From assembly GCA_014529385.2 (NCBI GenBank), contig CM043969.1, positions 10,765,001-10,829,000 on the forward strand: a stretch of DNA of 64,000 nt. The letters run 5' to 3'. Position 1 is the stretch's first letter. Every line of letters starts with the position of its first letter. The position numbers and the translations under genes were made by a program. The stretch comes from Adiantum capillus-veneris (lineage: Eukaryota; Streptophyta; Polypodiopsida; Polypodiales; Pteridaceae). The notes under the pieces were generated by a model that worked only from the letters and a program-made list of their open reading frames with translations, was not told the DNA's origin and made no database searches. Below are positions 57,204 through 64,000 of this stretch, piece after piece.

Positions 57204-58051
57204 ATGGAGCAGATGATGCAGTAGTTTGCAGCATACATGCAACAGCAATAGGCTTCCCAGCAGCAACATAATTTGCAAGAGCGGATTCGCAAAGCTCGGC
57301 AAAGTGTTACAGAAAAGCTGCAACGGTTTGAGGGCAGAGATATTTCAAAATTTTGCAATCTGTATGAGTAGTCTATTGAAGATAATGGTATTGAAGACCA
57401 GGATTCAGTGGAAGGATTTCATCTGATTGCAGTGCCAGAACTTAGGGACCAGATTAAAGAAATTCAAGCGGCTCAAGGGCCGAACTCGCAGGAATTTAAG
57501 AAGGCGCTGCAAGAGGAATATTTTCTGGAGGATTCTCAACGGGTGACCAGACAGAGTTTTACGAAGTGGGTGCAGAAGAAGGGTAAAAATTTATATGCAC
57601 GAGAACTGTTGCGAGAGTTTGAAAAGAAGTTTGATCAGTTATCGTTAGCAGAACAACGTTCCTTGAGGGATCAAAAGGTGGAATTGTTTATTCAAGCTGC
57701 TGATCCGTGACTACAAAAGAATTTGGTGCAATTATTGGAGGATCCAGCGGGAGAATTGGGATTGACATCAGATTGGAAAATAGTATCTGAAGCGGTTAAC
57801 ATGATCATAAAACGACAGAAGCGGGTTGATAAGCAAATCGTGATCGAGGTACTGGATGATGATGAAGAAGAGCTTAAGAGAAGCCGCCCTCGACATTACC
57901 AAAAGTGGAGGGGCCTATTCTTGATGATCTCGTTAAAGGTATTGAAGAACTAAATTTGAATTTTAAAACTGTTAAATTTGAAGGGTTAGCTGCAAAGGCG
58001 TCTACTTCTGAACCTAAGCAGCAGCAACCACCACGTAAAAATTAGGATCGA
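57204..58051 (+). pseudogene. gypsy Gag
   Basis: Starts MEQMMQ at 57204. The reading frame is kept through TAG at 57222, 57249 and 57369 and TGA at 57708, all consistent with former CAG or CGA. It encodes a Gln-rich N-terminus and a retrotransposon Gag core (EEYFLEDSQRVTRQSFTKWVQ, LLREFEKKFDQLSLAEQ, WKIVSEAVNMIIKRQ). A frameshift near 57885 moves the frame to KPPSTLPKVEGPILDDLVKG, and TAG at 58043 precedes the zinc knuckle. Confidence 0.8.
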
Positions 58052-59390
58052 TGCATGTGGTGCGATAGTGAAGACCACAGGTTTGTGAGAGAGTGTCATG
58101 AGTTTGATGAAGCTTATAAGAAGAATGTGGTTTTCTGGAAAGACAAGAAGATTCATCTCAGGGCGACAGGGGAATTGCTCCGCTTGAACTTTGGCAGAGG
58201 CGGAATGAAGAAGATAGTGGAGGAAATACAGCATAATGTTGCCCTTGTGGAAGCAGCTACATATGGGCTGCAAGTTTTTGGTAAGGAAGATGATGATGGT
58301 ACAGGTACAAAGGGCCAGTTGTGGCCATATGCTTTAAAGACAGTAGAAGCAGGTAAGGTAACATATGGGAAGTTACGCCAGGTGGGTAATTCAATTCGAG
58401 AAACTACTGGGTGGACCAATCCAGTGGATTCTCTTTCAATATATGCTTATATTGCTAAAGCTCAAGCCAATGAAGCTATGGTGGAAGAGAAGCGGAAAAG
58501 AGATGAAGAGGTGGCTGGGACGTCAAAAAGGCAGACGAGATCCAACAATAAGAAAGAAGAAGGGCCAGCTCCTAAACCTGCTCCGGAGGTGGTTATGGAA
58601 GAAGCTCCGAAGGACAAGAAGCAAGGTAAGCCTAAAGGGCCCTCGTATAAACTCAAGTCTGATATTGAATTGGCTACAGATTTGAAGAAAGTTTTTGAAG
58701 AACGTATCCTAAATAGTAAAGTGGAGCTCACATTGGGGGATATTCTTGGAATTGCTAAGTGCGAGTTCCACGAAGAGATCATTGACATTATGAAAAGGAA
58801 GCGAAAAGTACCGAGTGATCAAGAGTCAGATCTAGTTAAAAGCCAAGTGGTTCGTCACATTGAAGCAATCTTGGAAGACTATGAAGATTATTTAGCAGAT
58901 CTTGAAGAAGAAGAGCCAAAGCCTGTGGTGGTTCCCAGCTTGATTATACCTGAGGTAAGAAACATGCATTTTAATGATGGTGAAGATGAAGAAGTTATAC
59001 CCAAGAGTCACTTTTCGAGGACTCATTGGGCAAGAGCAACGACAGAAACAGTGGTAAAGCTTGGCGACATTGAGGAGCCGGTCTTAGCCCTCATAGACCA
59101 TGGTTTGGAAATCAATCTCATGGCAAAGAATTTGCACCAAAAGGGGAAGTGGCCTATTGATGTAGATCACGGGTGGCAGATTCGAGCTGCCAACATGCTT
59201 CCTAGAGATCTTTATGGTGCATGCGCAAATGTTAAGGTAACTATTGGGGATGTCTGTGATGAGTAGAACTTTTTTATACAGGAGCATTCCTCCTACCCAT
59301 TGATTCTGGGACAACCCTACATTACGGCTGTGTGGATGGAAACTAAGGTGCTAGATGATGTCTCAGCCTATGCCAGGGTTTGAAGTTGAG
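58052..59390 (+). pseudogene. gypsy Gag zinc knuckle, linker and aspartic protease
   Basis: Opens with CMWCDSEDHRFVREC, a CCHC knuckle with one residue more than usual between His and the last Cys. A linker with NLS-like KRQTRSNNKK and a Lys/Glu-rich region follows. The protease has ALIDHGLEINLM (Asp at 59096-59098), with His in place of the Ser or Thr of DS/TG, then WQIRAANM and, after TAG at 59264-59266, NFFIQEHSSYPLILGQPYI and WMETKVLDD. The DHG form followed by LGQPYIT reads as one protease domain broken only by the TAG. Confidence 0.8.
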
Positions 59391-59693
59391 ATGGTAAGAA
59401 AGCGGTTCAATTTCTAACTGTATGTGTTGATCATGTTAGAAACAAAGACAGTTTACGTGATCATCAAATGCCAAAGATACGCAAGTAGTTTAAAGACCAA
59501 AGATTTGCTTAGGATTTTCTTGGGGTGCCACTATAAAGCGGGACTATGGTGGTGCAAGTGAGGAGAAGTTATCGCAGAGAGAAACCTTCTCTTCAGGATT
59601 TCTAGGGTTGACATCTGAGGGTTCAGTATCTTACAAGAAATTTAATGATTTAACTAAGGGGAGAAACAATATGTTTCAAGCATTCAAAGTGAC
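59391..59693 (+). pseudogene. Decayed linker between protease and reverse transcriptase
   Basis: No open frame longer than a few dozen codons. It lies between two readable parts of the same polyprotein, so it is taken as mutated linker. Confidence 0.5.
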
Positions 59694-60941
59694 TTGCAGG
59701 GATGTGATGTGCTAGAACCGGATGATGTGATTTCAGGAATCTTCGAAGAGATCTCTTATGTTGATACTATGTCAGAGCTTGAGGATATCAAGCAGAACAG
59801 GTTAGAAAGTGGAACTAAAGTTGTTAAAGTGCACTCAATGGACATGTATGAAGAGCTGGACATATACGAGGCACTTATGCATATTGAGGATGACTTGGAT
59901 AAAGAAGTTGAAGCACAGGTAGAGACGAAGTACAAGACAGTTGCAAAGAAAGTGAGACATGTGGCTACACCTCTACCAAAGGTAAGTGATGGAGTAATTA
60001 AATAAGCTTCTCGACATCCTATGCTCAGAAATCCTAAGAACATTGGGCACAAGTTTACTAAAGAGACATTGCTGCAGTTGAAGGTGGGAGAAGATAGTTT
60101 TCTCAACGAAGAGGAAATCAAGTGTTTTCAAGGTATGCTCGAAAAACATGGTAAAGCTTTTGCCTTTGAGCCAAGTGAGATTGGGTGTGTGGATCCAAGT
60201 GTTGTTGCACCTATGGTTATATTCACTGTTCCTCACATGCCATGGAGCTTACGTCCTATTCCAGTTCCTAAAGCTCACTTGCCAAAGCTTATCAATTTGC
60301 TTAATGAGAAGATACAAATGGGAATCTTGGAACCATCATGTGCGCCATACTCTAATCGATGGTTCACTGTTCCGAAGAAAAATGGTACTTTAAGGTTTAT
60401 ACAGGATATGCAGCCTGTTAACAAGGTAACAATCTTCAATGTGGGTACTGGCCCAATTGTGGATGAATTTGCTGAGGCTTTTGTAGGTAGGTCAATTTAC
60501 TCTATGGGCGATCTTTATTTTGGATATGATCAATTTCAGTTAGCTTTGGAGAGCAGGGATCTTACTACGATGTGTACACCTCTCAGATTGGTAAGGATGT
60601 GCACTCTGCCACAGGGTGCTACTAATTCTGTAGCTCATATGATGAACGGAATGAATAAGGTATTAAGGGACTTTATCCCACATGTTACTATGCCTTTCAT
60701 TGATGATCTACGGATTAAGAGTTGTGAGGAAGGCTCAAAAGATGAAGTAAAAGATCAAAGGGGGTGCCGACAGTTTGTTGCTCAACATATTGCTGACTGT
60801 GATGCTATTTTATCTAGGCTTGAAGAAGTTAACTTAACACTTTCAGGGCAAAAATCAACTTTTGGTGCCAAAGAGGTTCTAATTGTAGGGCACATGTGCA
60901 ATCCAGAAGGTAGAAGGCCAAGCCAGCTATTCAAAAGATGA
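59694..60941 (+). pseudogene. gypsy reverse transcriptase
   Basis: The frame runs through a TAA at 60003-60005 into SRHPMLRNPKNIGHKF. Reverse transcriptase blocks follow in order: LRPIPVPKAHLPKLINLL; GILEPSCAPYSNRWFTVPKK; LRFIQDMQPVNKVT; YSMGDLYFGYDQFQLAL (first catalytic Asp); LPQGATNSVAHMM; and PFIDDL, the Y-x-D-D-type active site, with FIDD at 60696-60707. Frame is lost after GHMCNPEGRRPS near 60920, continuing in another frame from 60938. Confidence 0.85.
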
Positions 60942-61500
60942 ATGAAACGTGCTCTTCGATTACTGAAGTTTGTCGGTTTCTGGGTGCATGTGTTTTCTAT
61001 CTTATTTGGCTGCCACATTTTGCTCATGTTGCAGAAGTGCTTTATCAACTGCTAAGAAAAGGTAAAAGATTTGTTTGGGAAGAAGTTCATACACAGGCTA
61101 TCAGGAAATTAAAGAAGATGCTTCTTGAGGCTCCGACCTTGAGGAAAGTAGACTACAAATGCGGAAGGCCAATAATTTTAACAGTTGACACTAGCCCGAC
61201 AGGTATTGGATGGGCTATAGGTCAAGATGATGAAGAAGGTAACATGTATGCAGTTCGGTTTGGAGCAAAAGTGCTCAATGCTCGCCAAAGAGGCTACCCA
61301 CAGGTTAAGAGAGAACTTTGGGGCGTTGCTACTGCTCTAAGGTCTAATAAAGAATACTTTATTGGAGCTTCAGTCGTGGTAGAGACAGATTGCTTGCCAC
61401 TGATAGGGATGATTGCAAATTGCTCTACTCCGGATATTGCTATGCTACGATGGATAGCCTATATTAAGTCTCTTAATCCTGAATTTTGCATATTGCAGGT
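60938..61500 (+). pseudogene. gypsy reverse-transcriptase connection and RNase H
   Basis: Reads VCRFLGACVFYLIWLPHFA, then KGKRFVWEEVHTQAIRKLK, then the RNase H-like fold LTVDTSPTGIGWAIGQ with later VKRELWGVATAL and VETDCLPLIGMI. The Asp, Glu and Asp expected for the active site are present. It ends in a frameshift near 61490, after which HIAGRDNPVADMLSR continues the protein. Confidence 0.8.
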
Positions 61501-62950
61501 AGAGATAATCCTGTTGCAGATATGTTATCAAGAGCTAGATTTGAAGATGAAGAAGAGATGCTGACCACAAGTGATGATGTTGGCTTGAAGTTCTATTCGT
61601 CTTCTTATCAGCATGCAAATTGTGGAAATATTGCTCATGCTTTTGAGGTATTTTCTGAAGAGTTCTATGAAGGAGAATGGCTTTTGATTGGTCGCTACCT
61701 TAGCACTCTTACTAAGCATGAAGAGTGGATGGATCAAGAGTACAAAAAGATCAGGAAGAAAGCTTACGACTATTTTCTGAAGGATGGGCATTTATGGAAG
61801 CAGCCAAAATGCTCTAAAGGAGTACCGCAGCGCGTTGTTTGTGATAAAGTGACTCAACAGCATGCTATCAAAGAGTTTCATGAAAGTTTATGGGCTGGAC
61901 ACAGAGGGGTCTGAGCAACTTTTGTCAAGATTAAGGATCGTTACTGGTGGAAAGGTATGTATAAAGATGTGGCTCAGTTTGTAGAGACATGCCTAATATT
62001 ACAACAGTATTCTAATGTACAACATCGAGATGGATTGCATCCCACCTATCTGCTGGCTATGCACTACAAGTGGGTGGTGGACCTGATTACCATGCCAGTA
62101 GGTGTTTGGCAGATGCGGTATATTGTTCTTGACAGAGAGGATCTTACTAATCAGGTGGAAGGCAGAGCCTTGCGTACCAAGGCTACCGGTTCCGTATGCA
62201 AGTTCTTGCTTGAGTATGTTATTTCCAGGTATGGGTGTGTTGGTAGGATTACTGCTGATAGAGGAGAGCTTGATGCAGATGAAGCTCGGGATTTCTTTGC
62301 TCGCTTGGGCATTAAATTGGCTCTCACTACAGCATACAATCCAGAGGGTAATGGAAAAAGTGAAAGAGGGCATCTGCCTATTGTTAAAGCTTTAGCAAAG
62401 GCATGCCATGGACATATTGGTGATTGGACTAAACTCTTACCATTTTCTTTATGGGCTAATCAAACTACACATAGTTCTGTTACAGGTTTTATGCCATTTG
62501 AGCTAATGTACGGGAAAAAACCTATTATGCCTACAGAGGAAGCGGTTATCTCTTGGACCATAATGCCATGGGAAGAAGGTATGTCTACAGAAGATTTGCT
62601 TGCATTGCGCATACGCCAACTTGAGAGACGTCAAGAAGATATTGAATAGGCTAAAGTAATGCTTAAGGAAGAAAGGTTGAAGAACAAAGCAGCGTTTGAT
62701 GGTAAGCACAGACTACGACCTCGTGCTATTAAAGATGGGGATTGGGTCCTTGTATATGACAGTAGCCTGGAGAACTAGTACACTGCTATGCGAAAGATGG
62801 TTAAATGATGGTTCAGACCATATGTAGTACTTCATGTTTATGATAATGCGACCTACAAGTTATACGAGCTTGATGACACTGAGCTCAAGGTGCCTATTGC
62901 AGGGAAAAGAGTTAAGTTGTTTAAGCAACGAGATGGTGAGATTAATATTG
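61486..62950 (+). pseudogene. gypsy integrase and C-terminal region
   Basis: Contains the H2C2-type zinc-binding region (HESLWAGH, then VETCLILQQYSN, where Leu stands in place of the second Cys). TGA at 61912-61914 fits a former CGA. The catalytic core has Asp 62080-62082 (VVDLITM), Asp 62257-62259 (TADRGEL) and Glu 62362-62364 (GKSERGH), all present. After TAG at 62647, 62776 and TGA at 62806 the C-terminal domain continues (RPRAIKDGDWVLVYD, WFRPYVVLHVYDNATYKLYELD). Confidence 0.85.
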
Positions 62951-63074
62951 GAGACTTCAACACAGATCAAGCTCCTGAGACAATGTTATGTATGCATCAT
63001 ACGATGAGTCAGATGATGCTCCTGATGATGCTTTATAAGTGCGGTTGGCACAGACCGGAGGCTGTACATGTTCA

Positions 63075-63085
63075 CAGGGGGTGGA
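63075..63085 (+). other. Polypurine tract of the gypsy element
   Basis: The purine-rich agggggtgga lies directly before the TG of the 3' LTR at 63086. The same kind of tract precedes LTR A and LTR B. Confidence 0.7.
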
Positions 63086-64000
63086 TGTCGTGCAGCTCCG
63101 CTCCCATGCTAAGAAAGATGCCAAGAAAATTCACATCAAGTTTGTTTGAAGCTTACACGATTAATGAACAGTGATTAGGGCCTGGTAACAGTCCAAGTTC
63201 AATGCTGAATGTATGACAAATGCGGCTGAAAGAGCCAAAACATATGCCTTAATGATGCCAAAAATGATTATGCTTTATTTGAGCACATATGGAAGATTAT
63301 GATGTAAAACTGCAGTGCTTGAAGTGCTCTACCGGCCTGTCTTTACGGCTCGTCGATTGGAGCTACGATGAAGAAGTTATGGCAGTTTAAAGTTGGAGTT
63401 AATGTAGATTCGCACCGGATTGGGCAACTGCAGCTGAGGTGACAGAATTGAAGTGAATGCATGGGCTTGAAGTGCTCACTTTGTGGAGCGCATCGGTCTT
63501 TTCAGATTAGCGATCGGAGTTCCGGTTGCCAAGTTATTGGCCGTTAAATATTCACCGGGGGCCGGTTCTGTACCAATCTGGTCGGGCTCGGTCAGAGTGC
63601 TAACTCGAAATTTTTGAACTTTATCCAGGTTTTGGAATGCAATGATTGCGCAGAAAAGTCAACGTGGCTGCGGCATGCTAGAGAAAAATGAGGTGCCAAA
63701 CATTGCCTTGGCCGACATGTATGCTAATTGTGGTGCCCTTACAATGGCTATGGCCTCCCAATAGAGAAAAATAATCTACTTGGCATTGCTTTAGTCAGTA
63801 TGTATGCCAATCTTAGACACCTAGATTGTGCATGCCTGGTCTTCAAGAAACTTATGCACCGACGAGATGTTGTCAGTTGGATACAAGCTTACATGGAGTA
63901 TGGATAATCCTTTGAGGCAGTCGGTATGTATGCAAAAAAGGGTGTACCGAAGATGTTATGATTGGAAATACCTTGGACGAGATGTATGCCATGCACGATG
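63086..64000 (+). repeat. 3' LTR of the gypsy element, partial
   Basis: Matches 54813-55726 almost base for base. It is cut by the window end. Confidence 0.93.

Larger units (their letters stand above)
54813..64000 (+). mobile_element. Large-LTR Ty3/gypsy retrotransposon, cut by the window end
   Basis: 5' LTR 54813-57127, gag, protease, reverse transcriptase, RNase H and integrase in gypsy order, polypurine tract, then the first 915 bp of the 3' LTR (63086 onward). The base five-mer before the 5' LTR is agcgt; the matching target copy would lie outside the window. The coding region has about ten in-frame stops and several frameshifts, so this copy is inactive. Its LTR start, putative primer site and polypurine tract match the non-autonomous array at 42898-52105. 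Confidence 0.92.

Noticed and set aside
57204-62808. Alternative genetic code or RNA editing restoring TAG/TGA to CAG/CGA
   Set aside because: U-to-C editing does this in fern and hornwort organelles, but these are nuclear-type retrotransposons that also carry frameshifts, and the same C-to-T pattern is expected from cytosine methylation.

Overview
The window is nuclear DNA of a land plant, most likely a fern or another lineage with a very large PPR gene family. This is inferred from three things: plant Ty1/copia and Ty3/gypsy LTR retrotransposons, fragments of PLS-type pentatricopeptide-repeat (PPR) genes inside LTRs, and long gene-free stretches rich in microsatellites. I see no convincing intact host gene, no tRNA or rRNA and no CRISPR array. 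Almost everything identifiable is a mobile element, and nearly all of it is broken.

Layout. 419-5596 is a complete copia element on the minus strand (227-bp LTRs, TSD agact). 7507-7692 is a gypsy-type LTR. 8405-10985 and 25190-27907 hold pieces of a minus-strand gypsy-type gag-pol, apparently split by about 14 kb of later insertions. Inside that gap, 12628-23627 is an 11.0-kb DNA transposon with inverted ends. It sits in a 159-bp satellite whose unit continues on both sides of it. It carries two converging multi-exon genes. One is on the minus strand and encodes a transposase-like protein (DFTENY ... PDGAASQF ... HGKGEHDGAG). The other is on the plus strand and ends in an FCP1/NIF-like HAD phosphatase domain. 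The introns and gaps are packed with a TGGTAGCTACCA palindrome. This is the best candidate for an undescribed system here.

28700-32453 is a second, internally deleted copia copy on the plus strand (TSD agaag). 34343-39520 is a third copy, minus strand, the same length as the first (5178 bp, TSD aaata). 40470-40745 is the 3' end of a gypsy element with its LTR, followed by five regularly spaced 20-bp palindromes (40975-42155).

42898-52105 is a minus-strand tandem array, LTR / internal / LTR / partial internal, of a large non-autonomous LTR element with roughly 2.5-kb LTRs and a conserved ORF of unknown function. Its LTR ends, putative primer site and polypurine tract match those of a gag-pol-bearing gypsy element in the opposite orientation, which starts at 54813 and runs off the right end. 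That element has truncated an older LINE (54229-54812). Both kinds of LTR contain PPR gene fragments.

The nonsense codons in these unrelated elements are mostly of the kind produced by C-to-T change in CAG or CGA codons (TAG, TGA). This fits decay under plant CHG/CG cytosine methylation. Domain calls come from reading motifs by eye; no search was run.
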